From Bacteroidota bacterium (GTDB lineage Bacteria; Bacteroidota; Bacteroidia; Palsa-965), in the NCBI GenBank assembly GCA_006218065.1, contig VBWE01000030.1, positions 1,114 to 65,113 of the forward strand: a DNA stretch of 64,000 bases. Direction: 5' to 3'. A program made the position numbers and the translations under genes. Shown one piece after another: positions 7,342 to 16,634 of the stretch; position 1 is the first letter of the stretch, and every line of letters starts with the position of its first letter. The notes beneath the pieces were generated by a model that did not search any database, was not told the DNA's origin, and saw nothing but the letters and a program-made list of their open reading frames with translations.

Positions 7342-9363
7342 TTAGCTTTTCGGTGCTTCGTTTTCCTTTTGACCTTCTTCTTTCTGCGGCCCGCCGACTC
7401 GCTTCAGGTTTATGTCGCGCACGGGGGAGAGTACAATCGGTACTTTTTCAACGGAAACCGAACTGGTATCCAGTCCGAATGCACGCTCTTCCGAAAGTGT
7501 GATCGGCCGGAGGAAATAGTAAATATCGAGTACGATTTTTTCGTAGATCGGCAGATCGTTGTCATTCGACAGGTATTTCTCCAGTACCACGAAACGGAAA
7601 TCGCCGGTTACGTTTTTCTTGTTCAGCGATTCGTAGCGGCTGAAAATATCCACTTCGTGGTTGTACACCATATCCTGCACCACTTTGCGGAACATCATGT
7701 TGATACGCTGCGGAACACGGAAGCCCAGGTAAAAATCGATGCGGATTACATCGCCTTCCACCAGCTGCGTTACTTTGTATTCCATCAGGTAAGGTTCATC
7801 CACCACGTGCACGTGCACGAACCAGTAAACGTCAGCGCGCTTGGGTTGTTTCTGCAGTATCGAATACACGATTTTGGATTCGATATCTTCCTTATGATCG
7901 GCGCTGGTAAGATAGACCAGGTGCGTGGAATATTTGGGAACGGTCAGGTCGTCCTTCAGGTCGTTGAGCAGGGGCAGGTAATCGGCAATTTTGACGAACT
8001 CCACGTACCGGTTCCTGATCTTGCGCGCATCATACCAGATCCACATGATGGTGATCAGTACGGTAGCAATAAGCAGTGTAATCCAGCCCCCGTGCTCGAA
8101 TTTTTCGAGGTTCGCGATCAGAAACATCGATTCGATAAACAGGTAAACGCAGAGCAGTAAAACCACCAGTATCCTGGAATGCCGCCGCATCATCAGGTAA
8201 TATGACAGCAGGATGGTGGTCATCAGCATGGTAATGACGATGGCCAGTCCGTATGCTGCTTCCATGTTCGACGCTTTCTGGAAATAAATCACGATGCCCA
8301 CGCAGCCCAGCATCAGCAGCCAGTTTATAGAAGGAATGTAAAGCTGTCCTTTCAGGAGCGTAGGATAATTGATCCGTACTTTCGGCCAGAGGTTGAGGCG
8401 GATGGCTTCGTTGATGAGCGTGAATGAGCCGCTGATCAACGCCTGGCTGGCTACCACGGCTGCCGCAGTGGATATGACGATCCCCGATCCCCTGAACCAT
8501 TCGGGCATGATGCTGTAAAACGGGTTCGCATTTTCCAGCAGCGTAACGCCTTCGTTTGAGATCAGCCATGCGCCCTGCCCGAAGTAATTCAGGAGAAGTG
8601 CGGTTTTTACAAACATCCAGCTGACGCGGATATTCTTCCTGCCGCAGTGACCGAGGTCCGAATAAAGCGCTTCGGCTCCCGTTGTGCAAAGGAAAACCGC
8701 GCCCAGCATGACCAGCGCTCCTCCGCGGTCGGCGAGCATGCTCGTATCGGAAAGCAATTTGAATGCATAGTAAGGATTAAGCGCTTTGAGTATCTCGAAA
8801 TTGTGAACCAGTTCGGATACTCCGAGAATCGCCAGCATGGAAAACCAGATGAGCATCACCGGGCCGAAGAAACGTCCCACGAAACGGGTTCCGAATTGCT
8901 GAATGACGAAAAGTCCTACCAGGATAGCGATGACAATCGGTACGGTTGGGATATGCGCATTTTGGTTGGTGGTATTCAATCCCTCGATGGCGGAAGCGAC
9001 GGAAATGGGCGGTGTGATGATACCGTCGGCAAGCAGCATACTTCCGCCGATGATGGCAGGAGCGAGCAGCCATTTTTTCTTGCTGCGGCGTACGAGTGTG
9101 TAAAGCGCGAATATCCCGCCTTCCCCCTTGTTGTCTGCACGCAGGGTGAGGAGTACATATTTGATGGTGGTTTGGAGCGTAAGCGTCCAGAAAATACAGG
9201 AAACGGCGCCGATGACTACATCTTTGCTGATAGCCGCTTTATTGCCGATGATGGAATCAAGCACATAAAGCGGCGATGTGCCGATGTCACCGTAAATAAT
9301 GCCGAGTGTGATGATAAGCCCGGCGGCGGTGATCTTATTCAGATTTTGATTGTCTTTCGACAT
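7342..9363 (-). CDS. kup: KUP-family potassium uptake protein
   Basis: The 673-residue inner-membrane protein imports K+ with H+. The N-terminus GLIITLGIIYGDIGTSPLYV is the KUP signature, followed by about twelve hydrophobic segments, including GGIFALYTLVRR and a conserved GLFVIQQFGT stretch. The region beyond about residue 455 is the hydrophilic C-terminal domain typical of the family. The ATG at 9361-9363 (MSKDNQNLNK) was preferred; an upstream in-frame start would add nine residues. The gene converges with the L,D-transpeptidase. No regulatory element such as a c-di-AMP riboswitch was recognised in the 128-nt gap upstream (9364-9491). Confidence 0.95.
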   Translation of the reverse strand: MSKDNQNLNKITAAGLIITLGIIYGDIGTSPLYVLDSIIGNKAAISKDVVIGAVSCIFWTLTLQTTIKYVLLTLRADNKGEGGIFALYTLVRRSKKKWLLAPAIIGGSMLLADGIITPPISVASAIEGLNTTNQNAHIPTVPIVIAILVGLFVIQQFGTRFVGRFFGPVMLIWFSMLAILGVSELVHNFEILKALNPYYAFKLLSDTSMLADRGGALVMLGAVFLCTTGAEALYSDLGHCGRKNIRVSWMFVKTALLLNYFGQGAWLISNEGVTLLENANPFYSIMPEWFRGSGIVISTAAAVVASQALISGSFTLINEAIRLNLWPKVRINYPTLLKGQLYIPSINWLLMLGCVGIVIYFQKASNMEAAYGLAIVITMLMTTILLSYYLMMRRHSRILVVLLLCVYLFIESMFLIANLEKFEHGGWITLLIATVLITIMWIWYDARKIRNRYVEFVKIADYLPLLNDLKDDLTVPKYSTHLVYLTSADHKEDIESKIVYSILQKQPKRADVYWFVHVHVVDEPYLMEYKVTQLVEGDVIRIDFYLGFRVPQRINMMFRKVVQDMVYNHEVDIFSRYESLNKKNVTGDFRFVVLEKYLSNDNDLPIYEKIVLDIYYFLRPITLSEERAFGLDTSSVSVEKVPIVLSPVRDINLKRVGGPQKEEGQKENEAPKS

Positions 9364-9491
9364 GACAGGGTGGCCCGAAAAGCCGGACAAATGTACTGAT
9401 TAACAACACTGCAAAAACAAGTTTGTTTAAGGTTTTTTACGATTTAGAGGGAGAAGAAAATACAGATATGAAATGAATCCCAGGCAGGCTT

Positions 9492-10421
9492 TTAAAGCAT
9501 CCGGGTTCTTTTCAGCAGGTAGGGAAGCAGGACCTGGCGGTAGCCTTCGTTGATATCGGCCTCCACAAAATCGATGCGGTACTGGGCGCAGCGCAGGGCG
9601 AGTTCTTTCTTGAAAGTCTGGATGGCGTCGAGGTAAGTCGCCTTGATTTCATTCGGGTTGACCTTGACCTCTTCGCCGGTTTCCAGGTCGATGAAACTGT
9701 ACGGGCGGTTTTCGAAATCGAACTCGAGTTCCTTGCTTTTATCGGTAACATGGAAAAGCACTACTTCGTGCCTGTTGTGCCGCAGGTGCTGCAAAGCGGA
9801 GAAGAGTTCTTCGCCTTCCGTTCCCGAATCGAACATGTCGCTGAAAATAATCACCAGCGAACGTTTGTGAATGCTTTCGGCGATCTGGTGAAGCGCATCA
9901 ACCGCGAAGGTTTTCCGCTTGGTTTCGCTTGTTACGGGGGCAAGCATTTTCTCCAGTTCGTTGAAAAGCATTTTATGGTGAACAACGCTGCTGCGGGCGG
10001 GCGTATGCACTTCGAGCGATTCGGAAAACACGCTCAGTCCTACGGCATCGCGCTGGTTGCGGAGCAGTTCGATCAATGCTGCGGCGCAGTGAACGGAAAA
10101 GATCAGCTTGTTGTTCTCCGCCGTTTTTCCTTTTTCGGGCAAAGGAAAAAACATGGACGAGGAATCATCAATGACGATCTGGCAGCGCAGGTTGGTTTCC
10201 TCTTCGTAACGTTTGACGAAAAGCTTGTCCGTCCGCCCGAATAATTTCCAGTCGATATGCTTGGTGGGCTCGCCGGTATTGTAAAGCCGGTGCTCGGCAA
10301 ACTCGACGGAGAATCCGTGGAAGGGACTTTTGTGCAGGCCGGTAATAAATCCTTCGACTACCTGCCGGGCAAGAAGTTCTAAATGCGAGAATTGCTGGAG
10401 TTGCTGCTGATCAAGTTGCAC
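9492..10421 (-). CDS. DUF58 domain protein (VWA-like)
   Basis: The 309-residue protein carries the DUF58 signature: FHGFSVEFAEHRLYNTGEPT, then KHIDWKLFGRTDKLFVKRYEE, then an incomplete MIDAS-like DDSSSMFF in a von Willebrand A-like fold. Such proteins usually act with a MoxR AAA+ ATPase in protein maturation or stress response; no MoxR gene is adjacent here. The start is a GTG at 10419-10421; no internal ATG gives a complete domain. The start codon lies just beyond the trxA terminator hairpin, so the gene probably needs its own promoter inside or next to that hairpin, or is fed by readthrough. Confidence 0.9.
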   Translation of the reverse strand: MQLDQQQLQQFSHLELLARQVVEGFITGLHKSPFHGFSVEFAEHRLYNTGEPTKHIDWKLFGRTDKLFVKRYEEETNLRCQIVIDDSSSMFFPLPEKGKTAENNKLIFSVHCAAALIELLRNQRDAVGLSVFSESLEVHTPARSSVVHHKMLFNELEKMLAPVTSETKRKTFAVDALHQIAESIHKRSLVIIFSDMFDSGTEGEELFSALQHLRHNRHEVVLFHVTDKSKELEFDFENRPYSFIDLETGEEVKVNPNEIKATYLDAIQTFKKELALRCAQYRIDFVEADINEGYRQVLLPYLLKRTRML

Positions 10422-10433
10422 AGTTATAAAGGT

Positions 10434-10472
10434 AAAAAGAAAGCGGCACCCGGGAAGGACGCCGCTTTAGTT
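10434..10472 (-). terminator. intrinsic terminator of trxA
   Basis: On the minus strand an AAAGCGGC / GCCGCTTT stem with a short loop is followed by CTTTTT. It begins about 20 nt after the trxA stop and ends just before the DUF58 start codon. Confidence 0.75.
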
Positions 10473-10490
10473 TTGTCAGAGACTGACCGC

Positions 10491-10811
10491 TTAGCCGATC
10501 TGGGCCTGCAGTTTCGCTTCAAGTACGTTTCTCGGGGCTGCGCCGACTTGTTTGTCGACCACTTTTCCGCCTTTGAAAAAGAGGACGGTCGGGATATTGC
10601 GGATGCCGAATTCCATCGACACGTTCGGGTTATTGTCAACATCCAGTTTCCCGACAACGGCTTTGCCTTCGTATTGATTCGAAAGTTCTTCCACGATCGG
10701 GGCGACCATGCGGCAGGGGCCGCACCATACCGCCCAGAAGTCAACCAGTACGGGTTTATCTGAATTGCGAACGAGTTCGTCGAAATTAGAATCGGTGATT
10801 TCGATTGCCAT
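10491..10811 (-). CDS. trxA: thioredoxin
   Basis: The 106-residue cytoplasmic protein has the classical thioredoxin fold features: VLVDFWAVWCGPCRM with the redox pair Cys30/Cys33, the buried Asp in VDFWA, the cis-proline of IRNIPTVLFF, and a C-terminal helix. It reduces protein disulfides using electrons from thioredoxin reductase. Length is standard and there is no signal peptide, which separates it from the secreted thioredoxin-like protein at 61114. A hairpin terminator follows the stop. Confidence 0.96.
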   Translation of the reverse strand: MAIEITDSNFDELVRNSDKPVLVDFWAVWCGPCRMVAPIVEELSNQYEGKAVVGKLDVDNNPNVSMEFGIRNIPTVLFFKGGKVVDKQVGAAPRNVLEAKLQAQIG

Positions 10812-11000
10812 GATAAATTTCCTTTTGTTTATAGTGAATAATGAGATGGTTTCGTTACCTGCAAAATTACGAATTTTTGGAGGCTTCAGATGTTACAACA
10901 ATTAATCGGCCAAAAAGGTTTTAATGACATAATGACGGTATTCTATAGTTAGTTTTGCCTTTTATGGGGAAAGAAGACGGACTATATAGGCAAACTATAT

Positions 11001-13001
11001 CTAAACCGCGAACACCTTCCTCCAAACCGCGAAAGCGATAAACTTAAATATCCGCCCGTTTTCCGGTTGGTTTTCTACATTGAAAAGTTTGTCGTAATCC
11101 CGGAGCAGGGCTTTGCTGTCGATGATCCCGTTGAAATCCTGTTCGAAATACGGCCTGACCTGGTCGCGGATCTGGGTGATCCATTTGTTGTTCGGCGTGG
11201 CGTAACCGAGTTTGTCGCGGCGGGTGCGGATGGAATCGGGGAGGTAGGGTGCGGCGGCTTCGCGGAGCAGCGACTTGTTCAGGCTTTTCCGGATTTTATA
11301 CGCCGCGGGAACCTGGAATAAATACTCGATCAGCTTATAATCGTCGGAAAACGGCGTGCGCGATTCAACGGAATGCCACATGCTGCAGCGGTCTTCGCAT
11401 TTCAGGTATCCTTTCAGGCGGCCGAGCGCGAATTCTTCGTGCAACTTTCCGTTCAGGGTCCTGGGCGCACTGACTGATTTCCGCCGCTGCAAAAAAGAAT
11501 CCGTCAGTTCCGGCGCGATGTACTGCAGGTCGGGAAAATAGGAACGCATTACCTTGAGCTGCCTGGAAGGTGAAAGCGAAGGCATCGTTTTTTGTTTCAG
11601 GCCTTCGCGTGTCCAGTATTTCAAGGCGCCTCCGAACGATCCGTACCCGTTCAACTCGCCCGCCAAAGCGCCCCAGCGCATGTTCCGCAGCAATTCCGAC
11701 CAGTAAAAAACATAATACGGATAATAGCCCGCGAATAATTCATCACCGCCCTGGCCATCGAGCACCACGCGGATGCCGTTGTCCTTCACAAGCTGCATCA
11801 CGCGGTATTGTGCATACGTGCTCGTGCTCCAGATCGGGACATCCTGGCAGCGGACGAGGTTTTCCAGGTCGCGCAGCAGTTCATCCGGACCGGGATTTAC
11901 GGTATGCCATTCGGCCCCGGTGCGGTTGACCATTTCTTTTGCCCAGCGGCTTTCGTCGATCGAAGGATCGTTAAATGTCGCCGTGAAAAGTTTCAGCCGC
12001 CCGCCGATATTCGCCCGTTCATCTTTACCGACCTGCGCGCTGATGATCCCCGCGATCGCTGAACTATCGAGGCCGCCGCTGAGGCAGGAACCGACGGGAA
12101 CGTCGGAACGGAGCCGGATGCGAACGGCGTCTTCGAGCAGGGTGCGGATATGCGCGGTATGTTTCTCGTATGTTTTCTGATCGAACGGCTCGAAGTTTTC
12201 GTTGAAGGACAGCGTATAATATTTCCACTCGCGGAAAGCGCCGCTGCCCATGTCGAGCTCGAACGCACAGCCGGGAAAAAGTTCGCTGATGCCGGCGAAA
12301 AAACTCTCCGGCGCGTATTCGATCTCTCCCGAAATAAAATAATCCGAAACGGCGGAAATGTTCAGCGACGTTTTTACAAAAGGATTTTGCAGCAGCGCTT
12401 TTTGTTCGGAAGCGAATGCAAATACCCGCGCATCGTGGTAATAATAAAACGGCTTGACCCCGAAACGGTCACGCGAACCGAAAAGCAGTTGTTTCTCTTT
12501 ATCGTAAATCACGAAAGCCCACATCCCGTTGAAACGGTCGAGGCACGCGCTTCCCCAGCGCTGGTAAGCCTGCAGGATAACTTCCGTATCGGTTTGCGTT
12601 AAAAAACGGGATCCGCTTTGTTCAAGTTCTTTCCGCAGTTCGGGATAGTTGTAAAGCTCGCCGTTGTACGTAATCCAGAAACGCCCGTCGGCAGTGCAAA
12701 GCGGCTGGTGCCCGCCGGGACTGAGGTCGATGATGCTCAGCCTGCGGTGTCCGAATATGAGCCGGATTTTTTCAGCCGCGTCGCCGATATGTTCGGCCGG
12801 ACTGTGCAGCATGCCTGCCGAACTGATTTCGGAAGGCGTTTCGTCGCTGAAAGCGGGAATACATTTGTTCGTGTGATCGACTACAAGAAAACCTTCACCG
12901 TCCGGGCCGCGGTGGCGTATCGCAGCGTTCATCGCACGGGCGGCCGCGATAAGACCGGCCTGCGCCCCTGAAAGATTTACGATACCGCTTATGCCGCACA
13001 T
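11001..13001 (-). CDS. asnB: asparagine synthetase (glutamine-hydrolysing)
   Basis: The 666-residue protein starts MCGISGIVNL, so processing exposes the catalytic Cys2 of a class II glutamine amidotransferase. That domain includes HRGPDGEG, GHRRLSIIDLS and TYNGELYNYPEL. The synthetase domain has the PP-loop LSGGLDSSAI at about residue 306 and DGQGGDELFAGY further on. It makes asparagine from aspartate, glutamine and ATP, or acts on an analogous substrate: many environmental bacteria have AsnB homologues for cell-surface or secondary-metabolite amidation. It is longer than E. coli AsnB (554) but within the range of the AsnB group with long inserts. It is the last gene of a tight operon, 9 nt after the HMG-CoA lyase-like gene. 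Confidence 0.93.
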   Translation of the reverse strand: MCGISGIVNLSGAQAGLIAAARAMNAAIRHRGPDGEGFLVVDHTNKCIPAFSDETPSEISSAGMLHSPAEHIGDAAEKIRLIFGHRRLSIIDLSPGGHQPLCTADGRFWITYNGELYNYPELRKELEQSGSRFLTQTDTEVILQAYQRWGSACLDRFNGMWAFVIYDKEKQLLFGSRDRFGVKPFYYYHDARVFAFASEQKALLQNPFVKTSLNISAVSDYFISGEIEYAPESFFAGISELFPGCAFELDMGSGAFREWKYYTLSFNENFEPFDQKTYEKHTAHIRTLLEDAVRIRLRSDVPVGSCLSGGLDSSAIAGIISAQVGKDERANIGGRLKLFTATFNDPSIDESRWAKEMVNRTGAEWHTVNPGPDELLRDLENLVRCQDVPIWSTSTYAQYRVMQLVKDNGIRVVLDGQGGDELFAGYYPYYVFYWSELLRNMRWGALAGELNGYGSFGGALKYWTREGLKQKTMPSLSPSRQLKVMRSYFPDLQYIAPELTDSFLQRRKSVSAPRTLNGKLHEEFALGRLKGYLKCEDRCSMWHSVESRTPFSDDYKLIEYLFQVPAAYKIRKSLNKSLLREAAAPYLPDSIRTRRDKLGYATPNNKWITQIRDQVRPYFEQDFNGIIDSKALLRDYDKLFNVENQPENGRIFKFIAFAVWRKVFAV

Positions 13002-13010
13002 AGCTGGAAA

Positions 13011-13880
13011 TTATTCTGACGGAAAAGTATGATCCGCCATTTGCATCGCTTTGCCGAAAGCATCCATATCGATTCCCGTGTCCGTTTTCCGGTCGCTGAA
13101 AAATTCCAGCACACGTTCGGCAGGCATATTCCCGGTAAGTTTATCCGCGGCCATCGGGCAACCGCCGAAGCCTTTCACGGCATGATCGAAACGGCGGCAT
13201 CCGCTGTTCCAGGCCGCATCCATCTTTTCACGCCAGCTGTCCGGCGTGGTATGCAGGTGCGCGCCGAATGTCACCTGCGGAAATTCCGGGATCAGTCCCG
13301 TGAAAAGTGTGTTTATATTTACCGGGTTCGAAACGCCGATCGTATCCGAAAGCGCGAGGATGCGGATGCCCATGCCCGCGAGTTTTTTTGTCCAGCTTAC
13401 CGCGACGTCCGTATTCCAGGGATCGCCGTACGGGTTTCCGAATGCCATGCTGATGTAAACGACGAGCTGCTTATTATATTTCACGCAGAGGTTTTGAATT
13501 TCTTCCACGCGGCCGAGCGATTCGGCGATGGAGGAATTCGTATTGCGCTGCTGGAAGGTTTCCGAAATCGAAAAAGGAAAACCGAGATATCGTATCTCAT
13601 CAAAACGTACCGCGTCTTCCGCGCCGCGCACGTTCGCGATAATGGCCAGCAGTTTCGAGCGGGTGGAAGAGAGGTCCAGTTTGCCCAGCACTTCAGCGGT
13701 ATCGCGCAATTGCGGAATGGCTTTTGGTGAAACGAAACTTCCGAAATCGATCGTGTGAAAACCGCAGCGAAGCAACTGGTTGATGTACGCCGCTTTTTTA
13801 TCCGTTTCGATAAACGTATGCATGCCCTGCATGGCATCACGCGGACATTCGACAAGCTGTACGGTATTTTCGTTTTCCAT
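13011..13880 (-). CDS. hydroxymethylglutaryl-CoA lyase family protein
   Basis: The 289-residue TIM-barrel protein matches the HMGL/DRE-TIM family: VECPRDAMQG near the start (Arg-Asp of the active site), DFGSFVSPKAIPQ, the metal-binding FGAHLHTTPDSW with its HxH, and the Cys-loop AVKGFGGCPMA followed by LTGNMPAE. Hydroxymethylglutaryl-CoA lyase splits HMG-CoA to acetyl-CoA and acetoacetate at the end of leucine breakdown. The first motif differs from the usual VGPRDGLQNE, so a related CoA-ester lyase cannot be excluded. The ATG at 13878-13880 was chosen because earlier in-frame sequence is antisense-like overlap with pyrD. It is 5 nt after pyrD and 9 nt before asnB. Confidence 0.9.
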   Translation of the reverse strand: MENENTVQLVECPRDAMQGMHTFIETDKKAAYINQLLRCGFHTIDFGSFVSPKAIPQLRDTAEVLGKLDLSSTRSKLLAIIANVRGAEDAVRFDEIRYLGFPFSISETFQQRNTNSSIAESLGRVEEIQNLCVKYNKQLVVYISMAFGNPYGDPWNTDVAVSWTKKLAGMGIRILALSDTIGVSNPVNINTLFTGLIPEFPQVTFGAHLHTTPDSWREKMDAAWNSGCRRFDHAVKGFGGCPMAADKLTGNMPAERVLEFFSDRKTDTGIDMDAFGKAMQMADHTFPSE

Positions 13881-13885
13881 CGTTT

Positions 13886-14920
13886 TCAATTTCGGGCCAG
13901 GATGGCTTTGTTGATCCGTTTCGCGAGCGCCGGCCCTTCGTAAATAAAACCGGTGTACAACTGCACGAGATCCGCGCCGGCATCGAGCATGGCCAGCGCA
14001 TCCGCCGGGCTGTGCACGCCGCCCACGCCGATGATCGGGAATGTTTTGCCCGATTTTTCCGCGAGGTAACGGATCACTTCCGCGGCCCGTTTGGTCAGCG
14101 GCTTTCCGCTCAATCCGCCCGCGCCCATTTTCTCCACTTCGGCAGCGGGTGTTTTCAAACCTTCGCGCGAGATGGTGGTATTGGTCGCGATCAGCCCGTC
14201 GATTTTCGATTCGCGGACGATTTCGATGATATCGTCGAGCTGTTCGTTCGTGAGATCCGGCGCGATTTTCAGCAGGATCGGTTTGGGATTTGTTTTTGCG
14301 GCGTTCCGTTTTTTCAGGTGAACGAGTAAAGCAAGCAGCGGTTCTTTTTCCTGCAGGGCGCGAAGTCCGGGCGTGTTGGGCGAACTTACATTCACCACGA
14401 AATAATCCACCGTATCGAACAGCGCCTCGAAGCATTTTTCATAATCGGAAATGGCTTCTTCGTTCGGCGTTACTTTGTTTTTACCGATGTTTCCGCCGAT
14501 GACTACGCGGCCCTTGCGTTTGCGGAGCCGGGCAGCGGCCGCTTCAGCGCCTTCGTTGTTGAAGCCCATCCGGTTGATCAGTGCTTCGTCTGCCGGAAGC
14601 CGGAACATGCGCGGTTTGTCGTTCCCGGGTTGCGGCTTCGGTGTCACCGTCCCGATTTCCACGAAACCGAAACCGAGATCGCCGAGCTCATCGAAAAGTT
14701 TCGCGTCTTTATCAAAACCGGCTGCAAGTCCTACGGGATTCGGAAACGTAATCCCGAAAAGTTTCCGTTCCAGCCGCGGATCGCGTACGAGGTAGCAGGC
14801 GCGCATCAGTGCGGGAATACCGGGAATGCGAAAGAGAAATTTCAAGGTCCGGAAAACGAAGTGATGAATTTTTTCCGGGTCGACTAAAAAAAGAATGGGC
14901 TTGAGCAGCGCCTTGTACAT
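13886..14920 (-). CDS. pyrD: dihydroorotate dehydrogenase (quinone), class 2
   Basis: The 344-residue FMN enzyme oxidises dihydroorotate to orotate in pyrimidine synthesis, passing electrons to quinone. Class 2 features are the N-terminal helical extension ([20 protein letters not shown]) for membrane contact, [28 protein letters not shown], and the catalytic serine in [14 protein letters not shown]-binding [15 protein letters not shown] and [13 protein letters not shown] lie near the end. It is the first gene of the three-gene minus-strand operon with the HMG-CoA lyase-like gene and asnB. Confidence 0.96.
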   Translation of the reverse strand: MYKALLKPILFLVDPEKIHHFVFRTLKFLFRIPGIPALMRACYLVRDPRLERKLFGITFPNPVGLAAGFDKDAKLFDELGDLGFGFVEIGTVTPKPQPGNDKPRMFRLPADEALINRMGFNNEGAEAAAARLRKRKGRVVIGGNIGKNKVTPNEEAISDYEKCFEALFDTVDYFVVNVSSPNTPGLRALQEKEPLLALLVHLKKRNAAKTNPKPILLKIAPDLTNEQLDDIIEIVRESKIDGLIATNTTISREGLKTPAAEVEKMGAGGLSGKPLTKRAAEVIRYLAEKSGKTFPIIGVGGVHSPADALAMLDAGADLVQLYTGFIYEGPALAKRINKAILARN

Positions 14921-15050
14921 ACGGCTGCAAAGTTAAGTATTCGGGATGTGTTTATTCCTATTTCGCCGTTTGCCCTGCGGACGTATTTCGCCTGCCCGCG
15001 GTCCATTATTGTGTGTAAAGTATTGACTCGTACTGTTTTTTGTTGTTAAT

Positions 15051-15058
15051 TAGATTTG
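15051..15058 (+). promoter_or_regulatory. possible Bacteroidota -7 box for the 15069 gene
   Basis: TAGATTTG matches the TAnnTTTG consensus 10 nt before the start codon. The best upstream TTG (15023-15025) is 25 nt away, rather long, so this is tentative. Confidence 0.4.
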
Positions 15059-15068
15059 GCGATTCATC

Positions 15069-15494
15069 ATGGAAAACAGCGTGGACTCTATCCGTACTAC
15101 CTATCATTTCATGGAATGGTATGCCGAGCATGTCGTTCGCGTGCGGATCGACGACGGCGCCGAGATCGGGATGGAAGAGGCGCTTGCTTCACACGAAGCG
15201 ATGAAAAAACTCACGGGGGGACGTTTCTGCATACTCCTGATCGACGTGCGCAACACCAATTTCAATGTAGCTTCTGAAGTACGTGCTTTCGCTTCGAGCG
15301 AAGAAGGAAGCTCGACCCGTTATGCCGATGCTATCCTGGTGGATTCGTTGTCCAATGCCCTGGTAGGTAATTTCTATATCCGCTTCAACAGGCCGCGCAT
15401 CCCGACACGGATTTTTAAATCGGAAGCCAAGGCGATGGAATGGATAAAAGTCCAGATTGAAAAAGCACAGAAAAGTTCCATGTTCCAGGTTTAA
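15069..15494 (+). CDS. small STAS-like protein (DUF7793-like)
   Basis: The 141-residue soluble protein resembles a Bacteroidota family with a SpoIIAA/STAS-like alpha/beta fold: YHFMEWYAEHVVRVRIDDG, GGRFCILLIDVRNTNF, EVRAFASSEEGSSTRYADA, and VGNFYIRFNRPRIPTRIF. No catalytic motif is evident; relatives are thought to be regulatory, but that is not shown. The last four codons (M-F-Q-V) and the TAA stop lie in the left arm of repeat copy F, so the present C-terminus was probably set by that element. A possible -7 box lies just upstream. Confidence 0.75.
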   Translation: MENSVDSIRTTYHFMEWYAEHVVRVRIDDGAEIGMEEALASHEAMKKLTGGRFCILLIDVRNTNFNVASEVRAFASSEEGSSTRYADAILVDSLSNALVGNFYIRFNRPRIPTRIFKSEAKAMEWIKVQIEKAQKSSMFQV

Positions 15495-15540
15495 AGTTTC
15501 AAGTTCAACATGGAACATGAAACTTTAAACCTGGAACATG
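15479..15540. repeat. heptad-iterated inverted repeat, copy F
   Basis: Perfect 23-bp arms at 15479-15501 and 15518-15540 with a 16-nt loop. Words are GTTTAAA, GTTTCAA, GTTCAAC and similar, 7-bp periodic. The left arm overlaps the last codons and stop of the 15069 gene. The right arm ends 10 nt before the stop of the convergent gene. Confidence 0.9.
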
Positions 15541-15550
15541 AAACGTTGAA

Positions 15551-16588
15551 TTATTGCCCGTTCTGCTGTTTCTCTTTTTCCTCGATTACTTTCATCTGTT
15601 GTTTTACGCGCTCGATTTCCTGTTTGCGGAAGAAGAGTTCGTCGCGGTAGCGCAGCGATGATTTATTGCCGTAGTTCGTGTATGCTTTTTCGGTCCAGCT
15701 GATCGCCTCGTCGATATTACCCATCTTTTCGCAGTACAGGGCCATATTGTGATGCGCTCTTCCGGCGGTCTTTTCTTTCGAACTGTTCAGCTGTGTTTTC
15801 CACATTTCGGATGCTTTGTCCCAGTTGTTTACGCGGACCAAACGCGCGGCGGATTTCATTTCAGGGCTTCCTTTCGAATAGTACATGCGGTTTACCCAGA
15901 TCCATTGCGGGGCGATACGATGGCCGTAGATATCACCGGCCGCGTTGCCTGCGTTGCGCATCATCTCCAGTTTGCGCTGGCGCTGGATGGCTATATCGAG
16001 CAGGCCGCCGATCACGCCGTCATAAATGTATTCGCTGGTTTGCGTATGTTCGTCGAGAATGATTTTTTTCTTCGCATCGTACACGCGCCAGGTGCAGAGT
16101 ACATTGACACGCGTACGGTTGTAGATCGTTCCGTTCGGGCCGGGCTGCACATAAGGCAGGCTGTTCGAGTCGAAACTTTCGAGAACCACGAGCGCGTCGG
16201 CGTTGCGGGCGTTGCAGATTTTAATCACGGTATCCCAGGGAAGCGCGGGAGGCATTTTCGCCGTGCCGGTTCCTTTCATGCCGCTTACCGATGCGATATC
16301 GACCGTAAAGCGCGGCGTTTGCAGCAGTGACGATTTCACAGCTTCGAGGCAGGCTTTGGAACCTTCCTTGTCCATACCGATGCCTTCGCCGGTAAAAATA
16401 CCTTCGATGACGTTGGTGTTTTTATGCGCTTCATCCGGGCGCGTGCGGTCAGCGACGATGAAATGCATGACATGGTCGGGAAGACCGATATCGGCGGGGC
16501 GCATCACTTGCAGGCCCACGCTGCTGGTGCAGGCGGGGAGCAGGGAAAGCGCAGGAAAAACGAGGAGGAGAAGTAATTTACGATTCAT
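15551..16588 (-). CDS. DUF6340 family lipoprotein (first copy)
   Basis: The 345-residue protein has a signal peptide with lipobox (LSLLPACTSS) and then LQVMRPADIGLPDHV, a hallmark opening of the Bacteroidota DUF6340 lipoproteins. A central nucleotide-binding-like NADALVVLESFDSN segment and a VLCTWRVYDAKKKIILDEH strand follow. The C-terminal third is helical and TPR-like (AHHNMALYCEKMGNIDEAIS), ending in a coiled, charged tail. Function is unknown. It is a paralogue of the adjacent upstream gene, sharing layout and the VLE-W-IYD core, and ends the porD-containing gene run. Confidence 0.82.
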   Translation of the reverse strand: MNRKLLLLLVFPALSLLPACTSSVGLQVMRPADIGLPDHVMHFIVADRTRPDEAHKNTNVIEGIFTGEGIGMDKEGSKACLEAVKSSLLQTPRFTVDIASVSGMKGTGTAKMPPALPWDTVIKICNARNADALVVLESFDSNSLPYVQPGPNGTIYNRTRVNVLCTWRVYDAKKKIILDEHTQTSEYIYDGVIGGLLDIAIQRQRKLEMMRNAGNAAGDIYGHRIAPQWIWVNRMYYSKGSPEMKSAARLVRVNNWDKASEMWKTQLNSSKEKTAGRAHHNMALYCEKMGNIDEAISWTEKAYTNYGNKSSLRYRDELFFRKQEIERVKQQMKVIEEKEKQQNGQ

Positions 16589-16634
16589 AGTGACAGCTTT
16601 TTGCAGCTATCCTGCGAAGATCGTACCAAAAAAA

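Noticed and set aside
10952-10996. Weak TTTGCC/GGCAAA hairpin downstream of asnB
   Set aside because: Short arms with a long loop and no T-tract; not distinct from chance.
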